This document shows, piece by piece, positions 36,717 to 47,967 of a DNA stretch of 64,000 bases. The DNA lies in assembly GCF_017654505.1 (NCBI RefSeq), contig NC_054536.1, positions 16,432,294-16,496,293 on the forward strand. The letters are read 5' to 3'. Positions within the stretch are counted from its first letter, which is position 1, and each line of letters begins with the position of its first letter. The position numbers were made by a program, and so were the translations under genes. This DNA comes from Polyodon spathula. Lineage: Eukaryota > Chordata > Actinopteri > Acipenseriformes > Polyodontidae. The notes beneath the pieces were generated by a model that made no database searches, had not been told where the DNA came from, and saw only the letters and a list, made by a program, of their open reading frames with translations.

Positions 36717-38041
36717 AGTTTATTTATTTTAAATACGTGTAATTATTCCACAGGAATGGAATGAAAAGGTAGGCATTCATATCACTGTGTAGCAGGTTAA
36801 ATGCTGTTAACACCAGCCCCTGGTAAACTGCATTGCCTCAATCACTTACATATTGTATGCATATTCTGTAGATCAGCAGGTTATTCCTGGCTGATTACAT
36901 TTCAGCTTTTATTAATTTAATCTCAATCCCTTCCAGCATGTCCAGACTACTCCCAGCTCTGTGATATAAAGAAGAAAGATGACTCAGAAAGGAAGGGTTG
37001 TAATTTGTAATTCATCTCAACTATGGCTCATTTGGTTATGTTACTTCACATTACCCAACAGATTATTTATGGTAACACATTGCATCCCCTCTTGTACTTC
37101 TGTGCTCCCTCACCATTTAACATTTTGAGTGTTTTCATAATGTATGTGTCTGCAGATCACAGTGACCGACGTGGATAGTCTTTGCATATACAGGGCATGC
37201 AGAGAAAAAAAACAAAACAAAAAAAAAAAACTTGTGCTTAATTATTTATTTGGTTGTTAGCACGGATGTCTAGAAAACGAAAAGCATTCCAAAAAAGTAT
37301 CGTCTCCAGAGGTGCCCTTGGTACCGGGATAATCTCAGTTTTTCAGGGTTTTCTTGTAGTTATTCTATTCTCTGTATTATTATATGTGCTGTAGTCTGGT
37401 CCAAGGATTTCTCATTTCCCACTACCCAGACCGTAACTCATTAAAATTATGCTGGTTTGTTTCCGTAAAAATGTCATCACGTTTCTCACAACAGAACAAT
37501 CTCCAGTTATCCATGGTCGCCAAGCCATTTTCTCTGCTGATTTAAAAAAAAATTAAATAAATAAAAAAAATTGGGAGTAGAGAAAGAAAAGACCATCAAA
37601 GACATTTCTCTTTAAACTACAGACATTCTTTAAACCAAAGAAAACTTATGGGCTTGACTCAACTCTGAAAAGAAAGTAAAAAAATTCCACAGCACAATGA
37701 TGTGACGAATAATGCTCTAATAGTGAAACTGTGAAAACGTAACCCTTTAGATCCCAGAATGCACATGGGCTCCCTTATCTATTTGTATGAGAATGGTGTG
37801 TGTCTGCTGAAATAGAAGCAGTGTAGTGAAGCACAGAGGAGCTGATGAGTGTTCCAGGAACACCGACATATGTCATCAACACACTGAATGATCAGAATGG
37901 TAAACCGTCTTTTATATTTATTTATTCACGATTAGTCCACTGAGAAGCAAGCACTTCACAGGGACAGCCTGATGGCAGCAAGAGAGAACAAACAAAAAGC
38001 AGTAACAGAAAAAAATCCTTTAGAACTGTACTTTTATATAA
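36717..38041. other. POU6F2 intron, nothing recognised
   Basis: AT-rich intron with A runs near 37206-37230 and 37542-37570. Confidence 0.6.
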
Positions 38042-40115
38042 GAACATAAGAAAGTTTACAAACGAGAGGAGGCCATTCGGCCCATCTTGCTCGTTTGGTT
38101 GTTAGTAGCTTACTGATCCCAGAATCTCATCAAGCAGCTTCTTGAAGGATCCCAGGGTGTCAGCTTCAATAACATTACTGGGGAGTTGATTCCAGACCCT
38201 GATAATTCTTTGTGTAAAAAAGTGCCTCCTATTTTCTGTTCTGAATGCCCCTTTGTCTAATCTCCATTTGTGACCCCTGGTCCTTGTTTCTTTTTTCAGG
38301 CTGAAAAAGTCCCTTGGGTCGACACTGTCAATACCTTCTAGAATTTTGAATGCTTGAATTAGGTTGCCACATAGTCTTCTTTGTTCAAGACTGAACAGAT
38401 TCAATTCTTTTAGCCTGTCTGCATATGACATGCCTTTTAAGCCCGGAATAATTCTGGCCGCTCTTCTTTGCACTCTTTCTAGAGCAGCAATATCTTTTTT
38501 ATAGCGAGGTGACCAGAACTGCACACAATATTCAAGATGAGGTCTTACTAGTGCATTGTACAGTTTTAACATTACTTCCCTTGATTTAAATTCGACACTT
38601 TTCACAATGTATCCGAGCATCTTGTTAGCCTTTTTTATAGCTTCCCCACATTGTCTAGATGAAGACATTTCTGAGTCAACAAAAACTCCTAGGTCTTTTT
38701 CATAGATTCCTTCTCCAATTTCAGTATCTCCCATATGATATTTATAATGTACATTTTTATTTCCTGCGTGCAGTACCTTACACTTTTCTCTATTAAATGT
38801 CATTTGCCATGTGTCTGCCCAGTTCTGAATCTTGTCTAGATCATTTTGAATGACCTTTGCTGCTACAACAGTGTTTGCCACTCCTCCTACTTTTGTGTCG
38901 TCTGCAAATTTAACAAGTTTGCTTACTATACCAGAATCTAAATCATTAATGTAGATTAGGAATAGCAGAGGACCTAATACTGATCCCTGTGGTACACCAC
39001 TGGTTACCACACTCCATTCTGAGGTTTTTCCTCTAATCAGTACTTTCTGTTTTCTACATGTTAACCACTCCCTAATCCATGTACATGTGTTTCCTTGAAT
39101 CCCAACTGCGTTCAGTTTGAGAATTAATCTTTTATGCGGGACTTTGTCAAAAGCTTTCTGGAAATCTAAATAAACCATGTCATATGCTTTGCAATTATCC
39201 ATTATCGATGTTGCATCCTCAAAAAAATCAAGCAAGTTAGTTAGACACGATCTCCCTTTCCTAAAACCATGTTGACTGTCTCCCAGGACCCTGTTACCAT
39301 ATAGGTAATTTTCCATTTTGGATCTTATTATAGTTTCCATAAGTTTGCATATAATAGAAGTCAGGCTTACTGGTCTGTAGTTACCTGGTTCAGTTTTGTT
39401 TCCCTTTTTGTGGATCGGTATTACGTTTGCAATTTTCCAGTCTGTCGGTACCACCCCTGTGTCAAGAGACTGCTGCATGATCTTGGTTAGCGGTTTGTAA
39501 ATTACTTCTTTCATTTCTTTGAGTACTACTGGGAGGATCTCATCCGGCCCAGGGGATTTGTTTATTTTAAGAGCTCCTAGTCCCTTTAACACTTCTGCCT
39601 CAGTTATGCTAAAGTTATTTAAAACTGGATAGGAACTGGATGACATGTGGGGCATGTTGTCAGTATCTTCCTTTGTAAAAACTTGTGAAAAGTAATCATT
39701 TAATATATTTGCTATTTTTTTTTCTTCATCTACGATTTTGCCATTTGTATCTCTTAAACATTTAATCTCCTCTTTGAATGTTCGCTTGCTGTTGTAATAT
39801 TGGAAAAACATTTTGGAATTGGTTTTAGCTCCCTTAGCAATGTTCATTTCTATTTCTCTCTTGGCCTTTCTAACTTCCTTTTTGACTTGCGTTTGCAGTT
39901 CTGTGTACTCTTTCTGCGTACTTTCTTTTTGGTCCTTTTTTAATGCTCTGTAAAGTGTCTTTTTTCGCTGAATATTTTTTTTAATTGATCTATTAAACCA
40001 TTTTGGCAATTTAGTTTTACATTTAGATTTGTCTACTTTAGGGATGTAATTGTTTTGCGCCTCTAGTACTACATTTTTGAAGAACAACCATCCTTCTTCT
40101 GTGGGTTTGCGTTTG

Positions 40116-40117
<2 letters not shown>
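38042..40117 (-). mobile_element. CR1-clade LINE, 5'-truncated, reverse-transcriptase frame still open
   Basis: On the minus strand an uninterrupted frame of about 670 codons encodes the linker after the (missing) endonuclease, then the reverse transcriptase. The RT has NYRPVSLTSIICKLME, YLDFQKAFDKVPH (first catalytic Asp), GVPQGSVLGPLLFLIYIND and the KFADDTKVGG box. The CR1-type C-terminus follows, with HLEYCVQFWSPRYKKDI, LERVQRRAARII and a final SFKKLLDEILG. The stop is at 38102-38104. A 60-bp 3' UTR contains CCGAATGGCCTCCTCTCG and ends in TTATGTTCTTAT, the short tail repeat of this family. ORF1 and the endonuclease domain are absent. An open frame of this size implies recent insertion. It is antiparallel to nothing: it lies in the same orientation as POU6F2, inside its intron. 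Confidence 0.9.
38102..40117 (-). CDS. CR1 reverse transcriptase (partial ORF2 product)
   Basis: Reverse transcriptase that would copy LINE RNA at a nicked target. The frame continues upstream into the (TA)n array as a meaningless Tyr-Ile repeat with a chance ATG at 40210, so the natural start is missing. The true protein part begins near SKRKPTEEGWLFF. The catalytic Asp in LDFQKAFD and the FADD pair are present. Without the endonuclease it should not be mobile on its own. Confidence 0.85.

Positions 40118-40201
<84 letters not shown>
40118..40201. repeat. (TA)n microsatellite at the 5' edge of the CR1 copy
   Basis: About 84 bp of TA, broken once by a G, abutting the point where the LINE is truncated. 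Confidence 0.95.
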
Positions 40202-40203
<2 letters not shown>

Positions 40204-43200
40204 TGGCCATTTTTTAATTAATTTTTTTTGGAAATTGTGAAGATTTGAAAACCGTTCACTTCCTCTATGGAATGCAGAGTGCTTAGACTATTGGTGAAGC
40301 AAATTTAAATGCCAAAAGTCCAAACCAATCCTGCTTGTGTGGTTCAATAAGAGATCCATTGCATTTGAATGTACATCCAGATTCGTTGTCAAGAAATGTG
40401 CCAAAACATGCACTTCACTTTGGTGACATCACATCAGGTACAGGGTGTCTAACAATCCCTGAGTGACTAAGATCAACTTAACACACTAATTAGTGATTAG
40501 TGTATGATTAGTTCACAACCTGTACCTTCATTTATCTGACTGTACTACAGCTGCCCCGCTCTCTGGTTTCTGTTAGTGCTATGGACTGATGAAGGGTTAT
40601 GTCATATCTAAGTACACAGCCATGGAAATAGCAGGGATAAAGGAAGGGTAAGGAAGCACCTTGGGGATGATTTGGCTGTGGCGCTGGGGTTAAACTATTG
40701 AGGTGCTGGGGATTTCTTCTTTTTTTATGACTGTGCTTTCCACTCACAATGGTTCAATATAGAGCACCCTGGGAATCTACAGACTGAGATCCAGTGTTAC
40801 TGGAGTTCTGTGTACAAAGTTAGTGCTGTTCTTACTGTTCATCAACTCTGGCTCAAACAGTAGAAAAAACCCTTCTAAAGGTGAATGAATAATTGTCTCT
40901 ATTCCCATAAACATAAATCCTAGCTCTTTCATTCGGCAAAGACTGTTAATTGAGTCAAACTGTGTGGCGCTTTTGTGATGTGGACAATAGTCAACTGGAT
41001 ATTGAGTTGGAGCCATCAAATAGATTTTCACTTGCAATATGATTCTAAGGGAAATAAATATGACTTTCAACCTTTAAAAGCCTTTTAAAAACTGAATAAA
41101 CGCAAACATATTTAAAGCAACCAGTTTTGAATAATTTTAACACCCTAACCCACTATTTTAAAACTGAATCCTCTTTAAGCATTTGTCAATAAAATATCTA
41201 CTGTGAAGTAAATATTACATTTTTTTTTTTAATACAAATTGTTTAGCATCTTTGTAAAAAAATTAATTAAATATAATTACTACTGTAATTCATACAAAGC
41301 CGAACAAGGCAAATATAATCTTTTATGAAAAAAGTTGCAATTCAGTCTGGCTCATGATTCATAAAAATAAAATTCATGAATCATACTAAATTGGAAATCT
41401 CACATTCAGATATAATTCCTCTGTAATTTCATCAATTTACAGAAAACAACTGCATGGTTTCACTAAGTTTACAGTTTTTTAAAATATATTATTTTAAGTC
41501 TGTTGCTTTTTTCATTACTTTGTTTTATGTATTGCTTATAGTTAAAGCTAGGACATTTAAAAGAAAGGGTCAAAGCTGTGGACATTTAGTCTTGTTTACA
41601 GACAAATGCAATCAATTAACTACATTACGTTTTTAAATAACATATGAAAGCAACACTATAAGCTGTCTAGCTGACAAGATTTAGTTTTAGGGAACAAAAG
41701 AAAAATTCCCTTTTGGTGTGATGTGTATTTCTGAAGACTCAGGACTGAATAATGCACCATAATAATGAGGTAATGAGGTAAGGCTTTTGCTGTAGGCTTT
41801 GACCGTTTCCGTGACCTGATTATGTCGGAGAGTATCAGCAGCCAAGACACTACAAAAGCAAGAGCATCCCGTCAAATCCCTCTCCAGCATAATCATTCTT
41901 ACTGCTGCAGGCTTGTTAAAAACACAGGATCCATCAAGCCTCATTAGCACCATTTAGCATCAAGAAGCTCAAAGAGCAATCACACACTCTTCATATTATT
42001 AGGCAGAGAGGCACCTCTCTACACATACACACATACGTATCATATATTACAACTCCACTGTCTTAATTTAGTCCCTGCTAATTGCACATAAGCAAATAGC
42101 TGGTAGTCTGGGGCTATAAGACTGGTAGTGTAGAAACACTCATGGTCACCAAAAATCATATCTAATCCTTACAAATACATTATGATGTGTGTTCTCTCTC
42201 CTGATGTGCTTACTTACAATTACAAACCCACACATTACTTAATATATAGATGTGTGCAGTATGCAGACAAACACTCACAATATACATATGTACTCTCGGA
42301 AGTGCCTTGGTGTTTCATTTAGAAAGATAGGATCAAATATTCCATTGATTTGGAGGCAATATTTTGACACTTCCAACCAATACAAATGCAGTGTTGTTGT
42401 TTCTTGCATTTTCATGTTTTCCAAAAGACAATCCTTACGGATTAAAAAAAAACAAAAAAACCCCTCTATTTCAATTTTTGAAATGCAGTTTTTTCAGGTT
42501 ACTGTTTGTCTTGTTTCTTCTATATGAGTACAGTGCACACATACACACACACACGCATTACCCTACAGAGAGCAGCTGTACTTATTTTTCACACCATTGC
42601 TACTAATATAGCTTGTTATATAAAAAATAGTCTCTTGATGAAAACTGTGATGAAACAAGGGTTAAGGTAAATAGCACAGGGGTTGTCTTAGAGGGCACAT
42701 TGTCCATACAATCTTCCTTTAATATGTGTTGTGTGCACCTGCGATAAGATGATTCATTAGATAAGGCCTCACTTTGACAAGCATCATCGTTCAAGCCTCT
42801 GGGTACTGATGGAACAATTCTGCACCCACCCAGTAAATACGACAAGGTCAGCATTTTACTGATACTCACAGAGTTGAGAGCAAGTAAGGCTTTGTTTATT
42901 CCTGCAGAGTTTAACACACTGCAAATAAACCAGCAATGCTCCCTGTAATGCAACTTCTTTTGCAAATTACATAAAAATGTGTGTGTCAGTGCTTCGCTCA
43001 ATCAGGCAGAGCTGACGCTATAAGCTGAGTATACTGTATCCTGAAGAACGTTCCATCTAAAAATAGCTGTATGTGTAAATAGCTGCATCTTCCTGTTGAA
43101 ACATATATTTAAGTAAATAATCTGTTAAGTGACACATGAACTACTGTGCCCCAGGAAAATGTGTTATTTACTGGACTACCTAAGGGGTTCCCAACAAGAA

Positions 43201-43426
43201 GCAGCAACAAGATTCAAAATGGGGTCCTTTTTTCTTGTAACATACACTCATTTGTATGGCATGTGCAGTAAAGGACAATGACAATCTCATTGTGCTGTAT
43301 TTAAGTACACATTAATGCAAGTGGAAGCAGGCTCTGTTAAAGAGCAAACCTCAAGGAACAATGTTTTGACATTAAGAGAATTATTATTCCCTGCATGTAG
43401 CAGACAGACTCAATAAATGATAATAC
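40202..43426. other. POU6F2 intron, nothing recognised
   Basis: AT-rich intron, short CA run near 42539-42554. No supported gene. Confidence 0.6.
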
Positions 43427-43912
43427 TGTAGCGGCAGGGCAGCCACAATGCTGATTATCGCCACTGAAATGGACTGTGTTATGGACTGGGGACGGGGGTG
43501 GGAATATTCAGTGTAAATGTTGTGTCTGTGTGCGTGCATGTGATATGAGTGAGTGTGCTCGGCCCCAATCCTCGTGATTCCTCTCTCTCTTTCTTAGTGT
43601 GTGGCAACCTTGCCTGCTTCTCACTCCTGCTCTCCACCACCCTCCCATAGCGTGCGCAGTACGTCACCGCGTGTGTGAGTGACTGGGAGCCCAGTATGCA
43701 AAGGTCTGTGTGTCCAGGGTTCCCAATGGGAGCCAGGGGCAGAAATATAAAAGGGAGGTGTGGGTTTTGCTTCAGGCTCTCTGTCCAGTGGTGTCCCGTC
43801 TGAGCTATCTGTTTCCCTCTAAGAGCTAATAAATGTTGGTTTTAACTGCCTTTGGACCACACGCTGCATCCTGTGTCCATTTATTCCTCAGAACCCACCA
43901 ATCACTGCCACA
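43427..43912 (+). mobile_element. LTR-like solo repeat (TGTAGCGGCAG...CTGCCACA)
   Basis: About 486 bp starting TGTAGCGGCAGGGCAGCC and ending AATCACTGCCACA, with short terminal inverted ends (TGTaGCgGCAG against TGTGGCAGTG). It has a TATA box (ATATAAAAGGGAGG) followed about 95 bp later by an AATAAA (GCTAATAAATG), the U3-R order expected of an LTR. It is GC-rich against the intron. No internal region is adjacent and no target duplication was found. Confidence 0.6.
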
Positions 43913-44508
43913 ATTCGCTTCAGCAGTTAAGACTGTAGGTTAAATCAGGATACTGGGATAAAGTACTTCCCATTTAAAAAAAGGTAATGTTAGAATTTAC
44001 ATTATACATGAATTTAATAAGTAACTTGAACTAAAAAAGACCTAAGGAAGTAGCCAACCTAGCCAACAAAGCACACAAGCCAGTTCAATTTGTTTATGAC
44101 CTTAACTAATAGCAGGTTCTTTACCAATCAATTCTTTGTCGATAATAAATACACTCTCTATATTGTATATTGTATGCTTAAAAATACATGTCTCTTATTA
44201 TTGTCTTCAAGTTATAATAAGCTCCAGACAAGCACAATTTTCTGTATTTGAATTGAATCTGAAGGTGTCGATTTGAAACACGAGTATCTGATAAATATGT
44301 TTAAATTCTTATGGTTAACTGAATATTTATGGCTCTTAAAGGATGGTATATTTGGGAAATTTTACTATACCATAAAATATGTCTCTGATTGACTTACTAA
44401 AATGTACAGACAAGAAATATATGAATACACTAAGTGCTATGTAATTACAAGTTGGTATAACAACATTACATATGAACTTACTTAGTACTTGTAATTACTG
44501 ACACTTAA
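43913..44508. other. POU6F2 intron, nothing recognised
   Basis: AT-rich intron between the LTR-like repeat and the CR1 tail. Confidence 0.6.
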
Positions 44509-44650
44509 AACATAAGAACATAAGGAGGCCAGTCAGTCAATCTAAGCTCGTCCTGTTCCTAGTAGCTGATTGATTTCAAAACTTTGTCAAATTGGGTCTT
44601 CAATCACCCACGTGATTCTGCCTCAACACCATGAAATGTTCCAGTTTTTT
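44509..44650 (-). mobile_element. Diverged CR1 3'-end fragment near a POU6F2 exon
   Basis: Begins ACATAAGAACATAAGGAGGCC and continues with CTAGTAGCTGATTGATTTC and GTCTTCAATCACC. This is the same order as the 3' end of the LINE at 38042, but clearly more diverged. It is in the same orientation and ends about 65 bp beyond the donor of the Ala-tract exon. Confidence 0.7.
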
Positions 44651-44713
44651 TTCTTTTTATGCACACTTCTAAAGACATGCACCGCCCACTTCAATCACCC
44701 ATTTCACACTCAC

Positions 44714-44854
44714 CTGTCCTTGTGCATTAGTGACCAGTTGTCCTGTGACCCCCTGAAGACTGGACAGTGCATTTCCGAAGGCCTGAGAGCCGGCTATAGA
44801 CCCCAAGGCTGCTGCTGCTGCTGCTGCTGCGGCCTGGCTGGCCAGTGGATTGAG
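44714..44854 (-). CDS. POU6F2: POU6F2 exon: Ala tract and first NAQGQ block (most 5' exon found here)
   Basis: This exon of 141 nt (47 codons, phase 0 at both ends) lies between a TTTTGTTCTTCAG acceptor and a CAG|GTGAGT donor. The peptide begins LNPLASQ, has nine Ala (GCC, seven GCA, GCC), then LGSIAGSQAFGNALSS, LQGVTGQLV and TNAQGQ. It joins directly to IIGTIPL of the next exon, as in vertebrate POU6F2. The pure GCA run is a potentially length-variable coding repeat. Earlier exons, including the Gln/Pro-rich one expected next upstream, were not found between 44855 and 64000. Confidence 0.94.
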
Positions 44855-46647
44855 CTGAAGAACAAAAGAGCAATATGCACTAATGTTATTTACAAGCAAG
44901 CTGTGCCTGTATATAACTGTATTTTCCCTATATTACACAATGTCACCTCTACAGTAATACTGGCTTCAAAGCTGAAGAGAAGTGAATGGGGAATTGTGCT
45001 AACTGTTTCGGCAGCCGCTAGTGGCTACTTTGGGCCCGTTTTGGGCATGAATTTTACTCACCATGTCTGGACCCCGTAGCTTTAACAACAGAAGAACAAA
45101 CACAGCAATACATCACAGTAACCTGTCCTGTCACTCTCACAAACCACTCTATGAACTACTGCCCATTCGCTGCTTCTTTCTCAGGTTTAAAAATGACCGT
45201 TTTTATCTTTCCACAAAAGTACAGACAGCATTATTTTGTAATAAACTCATCAAAAACCCAGAAATTAATATGAATTGTCTTATTACAGATTCCTAGCCAA
45301 AGCTAAACCAGAGAGTATTTAACCATCACACCACTGAGGAATGTTTAAGTTATCAAAAAAACATCTTTTTGAAAACCATCATGTCTTAAATTGTACATTG
45401 GAAATTTCAGATCAGGTCTGTTTGTAAAGTTGAAAAGAAAGTTCACAGAGAATTCGGATGGATACACTTCTGATTATTTTTTTGAGGGACCTTTGAAACA
45501 CAACACAAAAAAAAAATCATCAAATCATAATAATCTTTTACCTATACTAAATAAAAATGTATTTTCACCTATATTAAGTAAAGAATAAATATCTATTATG
45601 ACTTAAAACAAGAGACAGATTTCTTGTGATCATATTTTATTACTGCATTATTACTGGCTCAGAAATGCAATTCAAGAAAGGCCACGGATGATCAATAATT
45701 TTTCATTGACAGCAATTTTTTTAAATAGCCAGATAATAAAAATGTGTGTGTGTCAAGCGCATCGCTTCAAATCAATAATCTGATGATTCTTTGGAGAGTA
45801 CAAATAAAATGAAAAGTTTTTATATTTTAGATGATTTATTTTTTAAATATTTTATGTTACCATGGTAAGAATGGTTTATTGTAATAAATGCATTTTAACA
45901 AATGTTACTGTTATATTACTACACTTACTGTGATGAATGTTACAGTTCTTAGGTTACTGCACCTTTAATTCATTGTCTTGTAATGCAAACTGAATAGTGC
46001 TATAGTTTAAATGGCCTTACTTCTGACTTGTGCCATAATATAAGGCTCACTACTTAGTTATAGAGTGATTTTGTAATGCTAACAACCTATGTTTTCTTGA
46101 CTGAGAACTTAGTAGTCCAATCAGAGAATTATTTGCATTGTTGAGTGTATATGGTGTAATTGAGTTGGACCACAAAGGGGGCGGGCCTTGCTTTGTTTTT
46201 CGTGCTTTGCAGTGTAGAAGGGGAGCACAGGGATTCTGGTAATCACAGTCAATGCACTGTAAACCAATTTGAGACATATATTATTGTGTGTAAAACTAAT
46301 CTCATTTATGTGGAAAAGTCAATATGAACTGTCAGAACCACAATGCAGGAGGAAAATGTCACAGCACAAGCAGGTACAGAATGGTTGTAATGCAGTCTAA
46401 AATGTGTTATCATATCTAAACTTGTATTAAATGGATTTATATACTAGAAATTCAATGCCTGCCAGCAGAAAACCCTGGTAAATAAAATACTGAATCTCAG
46501 TGGACCAAGTCTGTATAAATACTTACAAATAAATAAATGCATAGAAACCCTATGGTATTTTACTATTTTAATAAAAGGTTTGATTCTTGTATATGAAATA
46601 TGTAAAATTGTGTTTTGTAGCCCAAAAGGGAATAATGAATTATGTCT

Positions 46648-46682
<35 letters not shown>

Positions 46683-47508
46683 TTGTTTAATGTAAAATGT
46701 CTTGGAAAATATTTGAAGCTACAGATAAATTGTCATGTTGTAAAACAAAATCCATATTCTGCAATAAATGTTTGTAAAATCCTATTGTAACTCTAGCATT
46801 AGTAACAACAGCTTCATTTGTACAGTAGGGGAAATAGGTTTTACAAGATATCAAGTGTGTCTGTAAGTAATTGGCTCATATTGACTGAAAGCACATTGCA
46901 TTTCTGGTACTGCAGTGAGTCAGTACTGATTATATGATATGTATTCCTGTTTTTGTAAATGCACAGGTTTGCACCATATAAAACATGTCTGTTTACTAAA
47001 ATCAATGTACATACACATCAGTGACAGACTGGTTGTATGTAAATGTATGACTCTTCTTCAAGGTATGCAAGGTAAGATTATAATCTTGCAGTGCTTAACA
47101 TTTGTTCAAGAGAGTTAATTAGGAAACTTCAACTTTTGCAACTTAACCCAACCAGTATTAGGATTTTTGTGAACAAAAAACACATTTGAGTGTAATTTGA
47201 ATGTCAGTTCAGTGTGCTATTTTGAAAGGGTCATGTTAGAACGATGGAGATTCATGACAACCTTTCAGGAAGGAGGAAAAAAAAACAAAAAAACAACCAT
47301 TTTCTAGCTACAGTACAATCTAACCCTTAAAAATGTGACCTAAATATAATGATAAAAAAAAAAAAACATTTACCAAGGTTACATGACATACAGTGCTTGC
47401 CTAAATGTGTTCTTTTATGCCTTCCCTCATAGGTTTACTGTGGTTAATATGCACAGTACTGCAGTTTACAAAGCTTAAATTGTACATTTACTACCATGCC
47501 TTAAACAG
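44855..47508. other. POU6F2 upstream intron, nothing firmly recognised
   Basis: AT-rich intron with an A29 run at 46652-46680. A somewhat GC-rich patch (46130-46270, GGGGGCGGGCC) may be part of an old repeat. No exon signal was found. Confidence 0.55.
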
Positions 47509-47823
47509 TAAGTAGTGAGGTTCTGAAAAATATAGCATTATACATCCCCACTTGTTGCTACAACTGTTTAAAAAATGTACGTGCCATTTTTCATTGTTAA
47601 CATCTGACAACTTTTTACACCTATAACTTTCATAACTCTGTTTCAAAGCTCTTTTCAAAATGGCTGTTCTAGTGCACTGATAGTGTAAGGGTTATTGCCC
47701 ACACTGTCACACAGGAAACACAGCAATAACGATCTGTGATGTGGTACGGAACAAAAAAGCAAGAGCACTTGCTATGTTTTTTGGGGGTTTTTTTGTAATA
47801 GTTCTTCCTGCAGTGATTTAGAG

Positions 47824-47959
47824 CAGTGGCTTTCAAAAGGTCTAATTAAAGCAAATATCAGTTCAATTAAAGGTCTAGTTAAGTAATTGAGAGAGAGCTC
47901 AGTTGGAGTGAAAACCAGCAGACACAGTGGGTCCCCAGGACCAGGGTTGAAAACCACCG
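47824..47959. mobile_element. hAT-type MITE nested in MITE copy 2
   Basis: Starts CAGTGGCTTTCAAAAGG and ends GGGTTGAAAACCACCG, inverted ends of the CAGTGG...CCACTG kind. It is flanked by ATTTAGAG (47816-47823) and AGTTAGAG (47960-47967), an 8-bp near-perfect direct repeat, the target size of hAT elements. The undisturbed copy at 7893 has no insert at this point. Confidence 0.7.
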
Positions 47960-47967
47960 AGTTAGAG

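Noticed and set aside
38102..40210. A 702-codon frame starting with a Tyr-Ile repeat, as a novel repeat-containing protein
   Set aside because: The first 31 residues are just the TA microsatellite read through; the true content is a truncated CR1 reverse transcriptase.
44570..45079. A 169-codon plus-strand frame with a poly-Cys run
   Set aside because: It is the antisense of the Ala-tract exon; the Cys run is the reverse of GCA codons.
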